Shown: piece by piece, positions 22,201-36,800 of the stretch
How positions within the stretch are numbered: the stretch's first letter is position 1
Layout: every line of letters starts with the position of its first letter
Origin: Trebouxia sp. TZW2008
Lineage: Eukaryota; Chlorophyta; Trebouxiophyceae; Trebouxiales; Trebouxiaceae
Assembly: GCA_002118135.1 (NCBI GenBank)
Contig: BDIU01000039.1
Coordinates: 363,514-427,513 of the forward strand
Length of the DNA stretch: 64,000 bases
Direction of reading: 5' to 3'
The notes under the pieces: generated by a model
What the model was told of the DNA's origin: nothing
Database searches by the model: none
Seen by the model: only the letters and a program-made list of their open reading frames with translations
Made by a program: the position numbers and the translations under genes

Positions 22201-25200
22201 CCAGCATATGCAAAGAGTCACAACGGACACGAGCACATGTACTGATGTCGTTTTGTGTCACAGCATGAATATGCAGGGAACTGCTTGCAGGGAGGTGGGA
22301 CGGGACAAACAAGATACTTGCTTTGGTCATTGCTGCAAGCATTCTGCTGTAAGTTTGTCATCTGCATCAACTTTGCGCACAAACAAGCGATATGTGTCAC
22401 GAGAGATGCCCCGTACTGTGTTTGAAACAAATACATGGTGCTTGCAGAAAGGTGGGATGGGACAAGGAGGATGTGTGGTTTGCCCATTGCTGCTGCCTGA
22501 ACGATGCTGAAACCCATCAGTGGGCCACAGACGGCGTTGGCATTGCACACTGCCCCTCATCAAACATGCGCTTGGCTTCTGGCATTGCCCCAGTAAGTTG
22601 TTCACTTGCCTCAATTCCACAGCTCAACAAGGTCAACCCTACTTTGCTATCTTACCTGCTAGGCTGTACGCAGTATCATGTACAAGACTTCATGTGTCAA
22701 AGATTTTTCAAATTGATGTCAACATGTTTTGCCCACGATACTCAGGCTGTTTTGGCAATACTCGTATTCTGTGCGTACTATATGTTGTGTCTGGAATCCT
22801 CACATTGGGTGCAAATGTGGCACAAGTGTACATAATCAAAAACACATGCAGTTCAGTCCCTCGCATTGTGATTCTAAGCAGGGTCAGCAAGCATGAGCAA
22901 AGCTCATGCAACCAGCAAAGATCGCAATGCTGTAGGCCAGGTGCTGTTGGCATCAGGTGCAAACAACACAGCACAATACAGTTCAAACAGCAAGGTCTTG
23001 TGACCACTGTCAGCTATGCTGCAACTGAGCGCCTGTTGTTGCGTATCCTCATAAATTGAGCAGAGCACTGACTTTTGCGACTTGTTTGTCTTATCCTGCC
23101 TATTTCGTATACATGTTTTCCCTTTCTCCCATCTTCTTCTGATCTGGGTGCCTTGCAGGTACGCAAGCTAAGAGACAATGGTGTCAAGGTTGGCATCGGT
23201 GTGGATGGCACAGCCAGCAATGACGCAGGCCATATGCTTACAGAAGTGCGACAAGCCATGCTTCTTCAAAGAGTCACCGGCAACGAGAAAGGTAGTCCCC
23301 ACCCTCAACGAACTTTCTCATTGTCAATTCTAGCAGTTGTGACTGGAGAGACAGATGCGACACCTCTGATTGAATCAAGCAAAGAGGCAATGGGGGTAGA
23401 GTTGGAAATGGTTTGGATGGCACAGCCAGCAATGGCGTAGGCCACTTGCTGACAAAAGTACGATAGGCCATGCTGCTTGAAAGAGTCACTGGCAATGAGA
23501 AAGGTGTCCCTTGTCTTGTTGTCTGGCGCTCATGACTGGAACCACAGGCGTGTTATCTTTGCTTGAACTGGGTTTGAGCTGAGGCCTTGTGACTTGCAGG
23601 AAGCCTCTGTTGATGCATGTACATTGCGGTCAGCTCCTGCGGTCAGGGTCACTGCGTCAAGCAGACGCCACACACTCATTAGCATCAGCAATGTGCTAAA
23701 CATCACATCTGTCCTTTTTGTTGTAGGCATGCCAGCAAGGGAGGCCTTGACAATTGGCACACAAGGGTGAGCCAAGGTGCTACGCAGGGACGACATAGGC
23801 AGGCTGGCATCCTGGACAGACAAGTCACTGCAGTTGTTGACGTCAGTCAGACAACTTCAGCTACTGGCAACGCGATATGTCTACTGTAGGCATGCCAGCA
23901 AGAGAGGTCTTGACAATAGGCACACAAGGTGGAGTCAAGGTGCTAGCCAGGACGACATAGGCAGGCTGGCCCCAGGAATGGCTGCAGACTTCAGACAGAA
24001 AACAGCAACACTATCTAGCCTTCTAAGAAAATGACTTGCTGTGTTTTCTGTAGGTATGCCAGCAAGAGAGGCCTTAACCATTGGCACACAAGGAGGAGCC
24101 AAGGTGCTAGGCAGGGATGACATAGGCAGACTAGCCCCAGGCATGGCCGCAGACTTTGCTGCCTGGAGAACAGATGGACTGTCTTTCTCTGGAGCTCAGC
24201 ATGACTTGGTGGCAGCTTTGCTGTTCTGTACCCCTGGCTTGGCGCCTGTTGACTTGTCTGTCATCAATGGAGAGGTCATTGTCAAGGATGGTCAGATCTT
24301 GACATGTGACATGAAGGTTAGCACATGATGTTTCTAGCTTAGCTGCTGTTGACTTGTCTGTCATCAACGGGTTGGTCCTTCTCAGAGACGATCAAGCTCT
24401 GACATGCGATGTACAGTCAAGTATCTAAGCTTTCTGTTCTCTACCCCACGTGGCTTCTGAGCCATCTGTGCCTGTTCTGTACCCCTGGTTTGGCGCCTGT
24501 TGACTTGTCTGTCATCAATGGAGAGATCATAGTCAGAGATGGCCAGATCTTGACATGTGACATGAAGGTAAGCATATGTTACTCTGTATCCGTCCATGTG
24601 ACCCATGAGGGTCTTCTTATCTTCCAACCCATGAATCATCTCTCTTTCTCTAGAGCTCAGCATGACCTAGTAGCAAGTTTGCTGTTCTGCACCCCTTTTG
24701 GCGCATGCTGACTTGTCTGTGATCAGTGGAGAGATCATAGCGAGAGATGGCAACAGTTCGACATGCGACATCAAGGTATGAGTCTGTTTGTTAGCATTTT
24801 GACTGTAGCCTGATCATGGTTAGACCTTGCCGTATCATTTGACTGAAAGCATTTGTTGCTTCTGACCTGCTTGTGTTGACTTGTCTGTCATCCATGGGAG
24901 GTCACAGCCATAGACTGTCAGATTTTGACATGCGACATGGTAGTAAGGATCTGCTTGTCTTGAATTCATCACTGCTGCCTTGCCTAGCATGCACGAATGG
25001 GTTGCTATCAAGTCTGTCTAAAAAGAGAATGTACAATAGGGACCACGGCTTGGCATAGCTTGGTGACAGCCCTACTCATATTTGAAGTTGCTGTTGCACT
25101 TTTCAGGCATGTGTCTCCACAAGCAAGGATAGCCACAGGTTCAGACATGCATCATCAGACAATATGATGTCTGCATCATGTCGAATTGCTGGTTGTTTTT

Positions 25201-25341
25201 GCGTTCTAGCCTTGATCAATATATGTGTGCTGGATGATTAAAGTTGTCAAGGCTGTTCAACGGTGCCTTGGTATGCAGGCGGTCATCCAGGAACACACCA
25301 AGAGATCTGTTGCTCTGTGTAGTCACCTGAAGGACTCATGA
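19223..25341 (+). CDS. 8-oxoguanine deaminase / hydroxyatrazine-hydrolase-type amidohydrolase
   Basis: A metal-dependent amidohydrolase of the group that includes bacterial 8-oxoguanine deaminase and AtzB-like enzymes; the closest remembered match is 8-oxoguanine deaminase (8-oxoguanine to urate plus ammonia). Exons 19223-19501, 20012-20142, 20521-20670, 21696-21884, 22448-22592, 23159-23291, 24054-24316 and 25279-25341 close in phase to 450 residues. Metal and active-site signatures: [29 protein letters not shown] and GVDGTASND. About 30 residues expected after SLTRCV (the FxWLxxLYP part in relatives) are missing from this model, so one in-phase exon probably hides in 19502-20011. Substrate is inferred from family resemblance only. 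Five introns contain arrays of exon-edge copies. No transit peptide is evident. Confidence 0.87.
20143..20270 (+). repeat. Donor-side copy of deaminase exon 20012-20142
   Basis: The exon end ATCAGAGCTGCAAG with donor GTAACT is repeated about 108 bases downstream as CATACGAGCTGCAAG with GTGAAA (about 20236-20250). It is the smallest array in this gene. Confidence 0.75.
21030..21810 (+). repeat. ~172-bp acceptor-side tandem array in deaminase gene
   Basis: Five acceptors end at 21048, 21178, 21351, 21524 and 21695 (real); spacing is 130, 173, 173 and 171. Each unit has a GTGCCAAAxxCAAAG stretch, a TTTGCTGCAG-like acceptor and 80-110 bases of exon start (encoding ...[24 protein letters not shown]). 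The four upstream copies carry indels or stops in that frame. Confidence 0.93.
22270..22510 (+). repeat. Acceptor-side copy of the deaminase FAHC exon
   Basis: The real acceptor ends at 22447 (exon encoding [14 protein letters not shown]). A copy with acceptor at 22290 carries GGAGGTGGGACGGGACAA and a degraded HC part; spacing is 157 bases. Confidence 0.85.
23159..23520 (+). repeat. Donor-side copy of the deaminase GVDG exon
   Basis: Exon 23159-23291 ends AACGAGAAAG|GTAGTC. A near-complete copy of its last ~110 bases (GGxTTGGATGGCACAGCC through AATGAGAAAG|GTGTCC) ends at 23503, 212 bases downstream. The copy has TAG codons in the original frame, so it cannot substitute for the exon. Confidence 0.9.
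23715..24170 (+). repeat. ~163-bp acceptor-side array before the deaminase PAREALT exon
   Basis: The acceptors end at 23726, 23889 and 24053 (real); spacing is 163 and 164. All units share TGTAGGxATGCCAGCAAG and run on through GACGACATAGGCAGGCTGGC. The two copies have single-base indels relative to the real exon. Confidence 0.93.
24225..24960 (+). repeat. Donor-side array after the deaminase INGEVIV exon
   Basis: The real donor follows 24316 (TGTGACATGAAG|GTTAGC). Copies of the [23 protein letters not shown] end lie near 24350-24420, 24485-24567 (donor GTAAGC, intact reading frame), 24690-24776 (donor GTATGA) and 24870-24945. The 24485-24567 copy could code. Confidence 0.9.
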
Positions 25342-26380
25342 GGAGTTGCAACTGCCATGTGCAAGGCATGACTTTCTACGCAACCTGTACAGACAATATT
25401 CACGAGTCGACATTACTGGTTGAATACATCAGAAGGAGCCGTGTTGCATTCACTCACGAAAATCTTGGAAATGGGGGCATGCAAGCCATCAGGACGTGAC
25501 TGATTGACGAGTTGCACCTCACGACATAACACCTTTGTTGAGATGACAACACAGTCAAAACATAGAAATGTTGAGCGGCTGTAGCCTCTAGCTCTGCTGA
25601 GCATGTTCCAGTTGCTTTGTTGTTACAGTCATGACTTTGGACTGTGTATCTGGTACAGATGATATTCTACTGCTTGCTCAATAGCTGCCATGCTGGCATA
25701 GCTAGGGTTTAGAGTGTGTCATGCTGTTACTGCTGCTGATCATCAGTGTTGTGTGCGCTGTGACTGCTCAGTTGCTGGTTTCAGGAACCATGGACTGTTT
25801 GTTATCCTTCTGGTGACAGCAAGCCTCTTTAGGCCCTTGCACAGTGATCATCTATCTAGTGCTGTATGGACATGTCTGGAGCATCCGGTGCAGGCTGGGG
25901 TTTGCAAGATGTAGGAAGCCTTGCAACGGCAAACAATGCTTTGATCTCAGCGCGTCTTGAGCTCTCAGTCTGACAGAATTACAAGAACGCTTGCGTGTCC
26001 AATTTTATGCCCAGAGCACCGTCACGCAGCAAGTTCAAAGCGCTTTCAAACTTTATGTAGCACGGAAAGCCTGAAACAGAGTGCAGAGCTCGTGCCTGGG
26101 CTATGATGTAGGGCTAGCAGTGCATTGACAGGGTGGCCTGCATGTGCAGCTGTTGCACGCGACAGCTGTATGCAACGGCCAAAGCTCAAGCCTCTTCAAG
26201 TGCTTGGTCAGTCATGTTGATTTAGCCTGCTTTGCTGAAGCATCAGGGTAACATTGCAGATAGCAGGCTACATTTGAATTGGAACATTGCCAGGAGCGCT
26301 CTTGAGACTGCTGCAGTGCTTGGCACAGACTTAAAAGATATGCAATGCATTGAACTGCAAAAGGTTGCTCCCAGCGAAGG
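25342..26380. other. Convergent intergenic region, deaminase / H3
   Basis: About 1 kb between the deaminase stop and the H3 3' hairpin. ORFs are short and unrecognised. No repeat, RNA gene or transposon end was seen. Confidence 0.55.
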
Positions 26381-26381
26381 T

Positions 26382-26398
26382 GGTGTTGAAATAACACC
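26382..26398 (-). promoter_or_regulatory. Histone H3 mRNA 3' hairpin
   Basis: On the minus strand GGTGTT-ATTTC-AACACC, starting 36 bases after the H3 stop. The hairpin and its ACCTT 3' flank are the same after all four histone genes here. Confidence 0.95.
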
Positions 26399-26433
26399 AT
26401 TTTGTTTTGAAGGCGATGTGCTAGGCTATGAAC

Positions 26434-27232
<799 letters not shown>

Positions 27233-27709
27233 ATGGCCCCCAAAGCAGGAGAGAAGAAGCCCGCTGCACAGCCTGCCAAGAAGGCTGTTGCCAAGAAGTC
27301 CACAGCTGGCCGCAAGAAGGGTTCAAAGAAGGCTGTTGAGAGCTATAAGATCTACATCTACAAGGTGAGACGTACTTGCTGTACTCGAAAGTCATCACCA
27401 CCTAAGTGCGTGAACCTCAACATCCTACTTGCACTTGCTTCAAATTTGTCAACTTTGTTGCAGGTCTTGAAGCAGGTGCACCCCGACACTGGTATCTCCT
27501 CAAAGGCCATGTCGATCCTGAACTCCTTCATCGCGGACATCTTCGAGAAGATTGCCGTCGAGACTGCTTCTCTGGCTCGGTACAACAAGAAGCCAACAGT
27601 GACTTCTCGTGAGATCCAGACAGCTGTCCGCCTGATCCTGCCAGGCGAGCTGGCCAAGCACGCTGTGTCAGAGGGCACCAAGGCCGTGACAAAGTTCACA
27701 TCAGCTTAG
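27233..27709 (+). CDS. Histone H2B
   Basis: Core histone, 125 residues, in two exons (27233-27364 and 27464-27709) split after the KIYIYK motif. The N-tail is Lys/Ala-rich ([16 protein letters not shown]), as in plant and algal H2B. The core [18 protein letters not shown] through the C-terminal [17 protein letters not shown] is complete; the Lys in [10 protein letters not shown] is the usual ubiquitination site. The 3' hairpin starts 25 bases after the stop. Confidence 0.99.
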   Translation: MAPKAGEKKPAAQPAKKAVAKKSTAGRKKGSKKAVESYKIYIYKVRRTCCTRKSSPPKCVNLNILLALASNLSTLLQVLKQVHPDTGISSKAMSILNSFIADIFEKIAVETASLARYNKKPTVTSREIQTAVRLILPGELAKHAVSEGTKAVTKFTSA

Positions 27710-27733
27710 ATGCCTACTGCATCATCCACAAAT

Positions 27734-27750
27734 GGTGTTATTTCAACACC
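27734..27750 (+). promoter_or_regulatory. Histone H2B mRNA 3' hairpin
   Basis: GGTGTT-ATTTC-AACACC. The stem extends by one more T-A pair on the outside. Confidence 0.95.
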
Positions 27751-29056
27751 ACCTTGTTGGGAACTAGCTACTCTTCAGACAAGCGCAATCGCATCTTGAG
27801 CACACTACTGTTCCAATATATGCAGATCGTGTTACACGCTTTGCTCTGCTTTGTACTTTGACACTGTAGCTATCAAGTCTTCTCAACTGCATGCAAGCAC
27901 AAATTTCATGTTGCAAAAACATGCATAGCCACAAAGAACATCGCCTGTCATCCAATATATGTGCATCTCCTCTATGCATGCACCATTCATTGAGCACTCC
28001 AAAGCTGTAGCATGTGCAGCAACTTGTAATGGGATCAAGCAACTTCTGTATGGATTGTGCTTGCTAAGGTAGGCCTCTTGTGATAATCAACACAAGCAAG
28101 ATCATCTACACGTGTCCTTGTGTCGCCAACATGCACAGCAAGGCACGTGTATGCATGCAGCAACACAAAGCTTGCTCTTCCGATGCTGCTACAGCAGCTG
28201 GCTGTGCCATTACACGTCAGCATTGCCTGACAGGAAGTTGCCAAATGCATCAGATTGCACTCATCTTTAAGCCAATGCACAGAGCTGACTTGCGCAATGT
28301 TGGATCAAGGCTTTGTAGCAATGCTCAGGACTGACTTGTGGCCAGACAACAATGCTTGAATGGCAGCCAACAAGCTGAAGCCTAAACACTCTTAGATAAT
28401 CTAATCATTAGGGCTGCCTGTTCCCCGACCATCTCGTACTTGCTTTTGATTGGAACAATGTGCCATTGTCAGAAAACCACATCACAGTCATATGTCATGT
28501 GGTGTCACATGACGCCCATGCAGAGCAATTCATTGTCATGAGTTGAGCAGTGTGTCTGCTTTACAGATTGCACGCACCTTGTCACTTGCACGTGTAGGTA
28601 CGAGGTGACTGCCTTCGCAATGTTGATTGTAATCGACTGGCACTGACACCAGAGGTGACAGTGCAGAACTGCCATGGAGCTGAAGCATAACAGGAGGCAA
28701 AAGCCTGTCTCAACAACCTACTTGCAAGTAAGTTTTGTGCAATGCTGCTACTGTTTGCTGTCATCATAGCAGGATTGTCACCAACTGTGAAGCTGCAGGC
28801 GCTTAACATTCAATTACTGTGCATGCTGGTTTCTCGTAGCTCACAAACCACGATTCAAGTTTGATGGGGTATGCTGGCAAAGAGAAGAAACTGCTCAACA
28901 GCAGTTGCAGGGAGCACAAAGACATGGAACAAGACGTTACAGAGCAGGTCTCTAGAATTGCACTGAAGCCTTGGGCGTGCTAGAGGCTGAGTGCAGCTGA
29001 TGCAGAAATGTGTGCCCGGAGAAGATCAAGTTTGGTGTGAAGTTTTGCCAGAAGGT
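27751..29056. other. Convergent intergenic region, H2B / H4
   Basis: About 1.3 kb. Short unrecognised ORFs only. No tRNA-like, repeat or transposon structure was noticed. Confidence 0.55.
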
Positions 29057-29073
29057 GGTGTTGAAATAACACC
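29057..29073 (-). promoter_or_regulatory. Histone H4 mRNA 3' hairpin
   Basis: On the minus strand GGTGTT-ATTTC-AACACC, 34 bases after the H4 stop, with the same CAAAT and ACCTT flanks as the H2B and H2A copies. Confidence 0.95.
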
Positions 29074-29106
29074 ATTTGTGGTTTGTGTGACAACTCACGG
29101 CAGCAT

Positions 29107-30453
<1,347 letters not shown>

Positions 30454-30485
30454 AGCAATCTTCATCTTTGATGTACACAACAAAT

Positions 30486-30502
30486 GGTGTTATTTCAACA
30501 CC
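30486..30502 (+). promoter_or_regulatory. Histone H2A mRNA 3' hairpin
   Basis: GGTGTT-ATTTC-AACACC, 33 bases after the H2A stop. Confidence 0.95.
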
Positions 30503-30813
30503 ACCTTGTGGAACCCCTCACATTAGCGTAAACCGTATTTGCTCATGAAGTGAGCTGAACTGGTGGGTGTTCTGCCCAACATCCACAGCGTGTCATTGGC
30601 AAACACTGGCAAAAAGGAAGAGTATGCTTACACTGGCATTGACTGTGCACACACAGCCCACATGGTGTCATCACCACACACTTGGAATGGCAACACACAG
30701 GTTGCAAGATAGCAGTCATTCGTTCACTTCTGCACTACATGTGTCCCTGAACTCAGTGCATGAAAGGTCCTGGCATCAGCAACACACAGCAGGGTTCAAG
30801 ACAAAAGACATTC
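30503..30813. repeat. Copy of the H2A 3' coding end in the convergent H2A/TIC110 spacer
   Basis: At about 30560-30625 the spacer holds a degraded copy of the H2A C-terminal coding sequence (GTTCTGCCCAACATCCACAG, then ACTGGCAAxAAGG), offset about 178 bases from the original at 30382-30450. It lies beyond the hairpin, so it is not part of the H2A mRNA end. The rest of the spacer is unremarkable. Confidence 0.9.
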
Positions 30814-33800
30814 CTAGAAGAAACTGCTGTCATCCTCCTCAACTTCTAGTTTGAATCCACCAGCGTTTACTACCTCCTTCAGATTGTGAGCGTCCTTATC
30901 TGAGAGCGAAAACAGTTTCTGTATGGCAGCCTGCTTGCCTTCATCCTTGTCTCTACCAACATACACACTAAACAGGTCTTGCAATTCTTCCTGTTCCCGC
31001 CACTGCACAGGCTCCTCAGTTGGCAGAGCCTGCACATGGTAACAAAAACTTAAAACCTTCATCGGCTCATCAACCTAGCTCCCTCATGGGCACATAGGAT
31101 CAGATCCCTGATGGGCACATACTGGTCTCTGCAGTGGCTGTACATGAAAGCATCTTTGTCGCACGTGATTCAGCCCAGAGATCATTGTCCTATCATGTCT
31201 CAAATGCCAGTGGGCGGACAACCTGAAGCAGTGAATGATGCAACAGCACTGCGACAATGGCATGGGAGCGTGCCTCAAAACTGTCTGCCATGCAGCTCAG
31301 GTAGTGAGTGACATCAAAACTGCGCTAGCATTTGTCTTGCCAAAACAGCATCATGCGCAGCTACCAGACGAAACCAAAGTTGTACTATCCTTTGCCTTGT
31401 CAGAACAGTAACACTTTCAGGTACGAAATGACAAACCTTGTCGACGCAACATCACGGCACAGCTTTGCTGCATTGCATGGGGGCTCACCTTGCTGCATGC
31501 AATCAAGTTGTTGAGGGCCTTGACTGATTCATCTAGCTTCTTCTGCCGCAAGTAGCTGACAGCTTGCACCAGCGTGGTTCGCTTCCGATCCTTAGCTTGC
31601 TCCTCAACAGCTCTATGCACCTTCTTCTCCGCCAGGCTGAGGTCCTTGGGCAGCTGATGCAACAGCCGCTCCTGGTCAAAGTTACCAGTGCCATTGCTCA
31701 AGATAGACTGGATCTGCAACGCGCAGAAACTGTGTTAGGCAAAGTCGCACAGCGTGACATTCTGACTCGCTGTTTAGTACAAGCCGGTGTGCAATAAACC
31801 GCCGTTTTGTGTATAAATGTGCACATGCCAAAGAATATGCATTGTGTACATCTCCTGTGAACGCTGATGACAATAGCAACAGCTTCCCCTGGGTCTGCCG
31901 GGGCAGCCAGCATATGGTCAAACTCAAGATAGCTAGTGCATACTGGGTCAAATGCTGAGCTTACAAGCATTCAGTGACTTTTAAACATGCTGCACCATGT
32001 TGCACATTGTTTACTGGATGTATCGGATTGAATGGGCCCAAACGCTGGCTGATAATCAACGAATACGGGACAAATGATGTATATGCTTGCTATACTGTTG
32101 CTGTTGACTGGCTGGTTTCTACTCAGCAGACATGGAACAGATGGCACGTTGATGAAGCCACGCATTGACTGTTGTTGCAAACATCAACACGTGAGGATCT
32201 TGTGCTTTTTGCAATACATGAAAGTGTCTTAAGCATGAGCGCACCTCCTTGGAATACAAGTTGAGCCTCATTTCTTCAGACACAAAGCTGTCAATCTCAA
32301 CACCAGCTTCCTTCATGTCCAAAATCTTCTGCAATGTGAGCTGGCCAGTTTTCTTGGCTGCTTCCATTCCACTCAGCAAGCGCTGATTCTGCACTCCCTT
32401 GATGATCTTCTCGGCTTGCTGCTTGGTCAGGCCCATCTTTCCTCGCATTTCCTCCAAGAACTCTGTGTTCTCTTTGGTCAAAGTGCCTGACGCAAGAATT
32501 TGCTGAGCCTGCAGACAAACAGCCAGCAGGCCTAAGATGCTGAGAATGTAAAAGAAAAGCTGATAATGCACACCCTTGGTGATCTTTTCTGCCTGTTGCT
32601 TGGACAGGCCCATCTTTCCTTGCATTTTCTCCAGGAACTCTGTTCTCTTTGGTCAAAGTGCCAGATGCCAGGATCTGCTGAGCCTGCAGACAAATAGCCA
32701 GCAGCTTCAGAGGCTGATGCTGCTGAGCAAATGCTGATTTTGCACACTCTTGCTGATCTTTTTGCCTCATGGCTTTGATAGGCCTTCGCGTTTCCTCCAA
32801 GGACTCTGTGTTCTCATAGTCAGACAGCCTGATGCCAGAGTTTGCTGGACTCACAGACAGACAGCCAACATCTCAAGACGTTGTGCCTGTAGACTAGCAA
32901 CAACTACTACTAGGCTTGACATGCTGAGCCTTCAGACAAACAACCATTTGCTCCAAGAAGTCTGTGTTGTACTTAGTCGGAGTGCCTGATGCATGGATTT
33001 GATGAGCCTGCAGACATACAGCAGGCAGGTCACATGACAAAACTGACTTCCCTGTGGCTGGCCAAGACCAATTATACTTTTCCTGCTTGATGTTGTTTCA
33101 GCTCAGTTGAGCAAAGGTGTCCTGATGTATTTGAAAGCCCTCAGCAGAGACACCGCATGCTTCTGTCTGCTGGTCAGTCAGCTATGTCTCTCAACAGGTA
33201 AAAGGTCAACAGGTTCTGATGATTACAAGGCAGATATGTCTTATACATGCTGCAATGCACTTGCGCAGCCTGAGGTTTGATCAATGCTGACATGCCCTTT
33301 CAGGCAGTAGCCTCTGCACGTGAGTTGAACAGGTGAGCAGCTCCAGCTTACAGTCACAGCTACGTTGATGGTGTGCATCTGCTGACATGAGTGAGCATTT
33401 GCACAGGACACTAGTAGCTGTACTGTATGACTGAGCTGCGTCCATGTTCATGCACAATGGAAAGCATTTGTTGCCTTGTTTGTTCGTGCCCTGTGACATA
33501 AATCGTGAGCGAATGTGCGCCTCAGCTGGTGAGTTGAGTGGATCTGAGGGTGCCTGCAGCTGAGATTGCAGTGAAGCTGTCTGTGCTGTCTGTTACGCTG
33601 CCGCTGTTGGTCACAAGCGCTAATGCACAGGCAGTAATGTAGGTGATGTTATGAGTGTCTACCTGAAAAAGACACCAGAAACATGGCCTTGAGTAGGTTG
33701 CTTCAGCACCACATAGGCGACTCACAGCAGGAACACCAACCAGGCATAAGCGCATTTGTTGCCTTGCATTGTTGTACACAATGTCTGAAGCACTCTGTAT

Positions 33801-36800
33801 CTAGCCTGTGTGCACAAGCTTGCATGTCTCATGTGCTGAGAAGTAAGCTTACCTGCTGTCTGTATGCAGTCTCTGCTAACTCGCTGTGCACGTGCGCAAC
33901 CTCAAACTGACTCAACCCAAGGATGTCGCCGAGCTCACTCAGCCGAGCGAACTCGGACTGGTCGCGCTCAACTGTGACTGTCTGGCCCATGGCTAGCTGC
34001 ACTGTGTCGCCGCTGAGACAATACAGCAGGAAATTACGGTAGATATCCTGACGATCTCGTAGCTGTAGATCCTTGGCCAGGTTGATCTCCTTTTGACTCT
34101 GCATGGCTTTGCCTGCATATACGCCATTGTTGTCAGAGCTACTTGAAGTACAGCAGGAAGTTGCGGTAGATATCCTGACGATCCCGCAACTGTAGATCCT
34201 TGGCCAGATTGATCTCCTTTTGACTCTGCATGGCTTTGCCTGCATATACGCCATTGCTGTTAGAGCTACTTGGAGTACAGCAGGAAGTTGTGATAGACAT
34301 CCTGACGATCCTGTAACTTTAGGTACTTGGCTAGATTGATCTCTTTCCGACCCTGCATGGATTTGACTGCAGTCATGACATTGATGAAAGTCATGAAATT
34401 GTGGTTTGATAACGCATGCAGTGTTACAAACATAACTTAGTATGACTCTTTGACCCTTTTCAATAACTTTTGATGTTATGACTGCAGCCATGCCATTGGT
34501 GAAGCAATGCAAGCTTGATGTAGAGTGATGCAAGCAGTTCTAAGAGCTCTTGGCTGTTGTAAGCTCTTTCTGACTCTGCTTGAGTTGACCTGCAGTCATG
34601 CCATCACTTCCAGTTTCAGGACCACTGACGGTACAGCAGGAAGTCAAGGTACATATCCTGTCTGTCTGGTAACTGTAAGTCTTCGGCGAGGTTGATTTCT
34701 TTCTGACTCTGCATGGGTCGCCCTGCAGTGATGCCACTGGTATTGAGAGCAATTCAAGGGAACAGAAACAGGAACAAAAGGTCTGAGTTGTTCTGCGTCG
34801 TGATGAGTATGTATCTGAAATGCAGCCTGAGATTGAAAGGAAACAGGCGCGATATGGCACTAAAGCATGCAGTGGTGTTGATGATCTTGCTGAGTCAATG
34901 GGGCAGACTATGCGCAGATAACAGACTGTGCCTGCTGTGACCACCAACCTGTCTCTTGGTTGTCTCAAACACAACATACAAGCTAGTAAGCCAGCATGCT
35001 AGCAAGCTAAAGACTAAGCTGAATAGCTGCTCTAACTGCTCAGCCAGCTTTCAATAACTCTCCAATTTTTACAATCCAGTGTGGTGTGAGGGCATGCTGG
35101 CATTGTATGCCATTGGACTGACCTGTGTCACCGGTTTCACCATCCTTCTTTTTGGCTGCAATCGCGTTTTGAGCTTTCCTGAGGGAGGCAGGCGCGTCCT
35201 CGCTGGCCTGAGCAGACTGCTGCTCTTCTTCCTTCTGCTTCTTGCTAGATTCTGCTTCTGCTCGGTCATCAGCATCAACCTGCAGCATTGCATGCCTCAG
35301 TCATTTGCATGCACCAGTGCAACATTGTTGTGAAAGACACTTGCAGTGTTGCAGCTTGCAGCTTGTAACTTGAGAGAGGTATGCAATGTACAAGCCGCTG
35401 ACTGGGATGGGGTGCTGACAATCACTGACTTGTGCTTGAGCCCAAGACTTGTGCACAAATTGCCTGCATGATGCGAAGGTGCAACACCGTCTGCTCAGAG
35501 GCCGAACATGCATGCAGTATTTAAGGCGCCATACCTCCTTTTGTAGGTCATCAGCCTGTGACTTGGCGGCTTCAGCCTCGTCCGTGTTTCCCTCCTTGTC
35601 CATGTCAGCTTTGGCCTTGGCCATCAGCTCCGCAATCTCCTTTCTGGCAGCCTCTGTTTGTTCTGCCTTGGCCCGCTTTGCTGCACCCTGGGAATGCACC
35701 ACAGAAACGGTCACTGATTTTGACATGATCACCACCACTGTGACTCTTGTAATCATGTTGATTAATGATTGAGATCTTCTTGTCCATGTCAGCCTTGGCC
35801 TTGCCATCAGCTCTGCAGCCTCTTTCCTAGCAGCCTGTCTGTTCTGCCTTGGCCCGCCGTGCTGCAGCCTGGGAATGCACCACCAAAGACGTCACTGATT
35901 TTGGCATTAACACCACCACTGTGACTCTTGTGATAATGGTGATAAATAAATTGGCACCTCCTTGTCCAGGCCAGCCTTGGCCTGTGCCATCAGCTCTGCA
36001 ATCCCTTTCCTAGCAGCCTGTCTGTTCTGCCGTGGCCCGCCGCGCTGCACCCTGAAAATGTACCGTGAACAGCGTCACTGATGTTGGCATGATCAGCACC
36101 ACTGTAACTATTGTGATGACGACGAGTACTTGAATCTCCTTGTCCATGTTAGCCTTGGCCTTGGCCATCAGCTCTGCAGTCTCTTTCCTGGCGGCCGCCG
36201 TCGGCTCCGTCGTAGCCCGCTTCGCTGCCTCTTATGCATACAAGATGAGTTGTGTTGTCAGCACTCATGTGCATATAAGTACTGTTGGTTGGATTGCTGT
36301 TATAGTTGATGTTCAGATCAGCAGTGGTGGATGATGACTATAGGTGGACACAGCTCTGCAATCTCCTTTTCTGGCAGCCTCTGTTTGTTCTGCCTTGGCT
36401 TGCTTTGCTGCGCCCTGCATCCACACTCTGGGACTCCCGCGAGGATGTATTGTCTCCAAGTTACATCAAGCCTATCATTGGCATGATGACAGATTTTGCA
36501 ATCATCAGTGTGAATAGCATCATGTTGTAAGTCCCATAGAAGTAATCATGTTGTAGGTCCCATAGAAGTAATGTGGCGGACTTGCTGCTTGCTCTGCACG
36601 CTTACATCAAATGCCAGACGCGTATGAGCACACACTGTTTCACTCTGCAGATCCCATGCAATCTATGTTCTCTATGGCAAAGCTTTAAGCTGTGATGCAC
36701 AATTCGAGAGGGACTGACATACCGTTGTGTCCTCAAGCAGTGGGGCGACCACCAAGTTGGAGAACAACACCATCTTCTTCAGTTCCTTCGCGGCTTCCAG

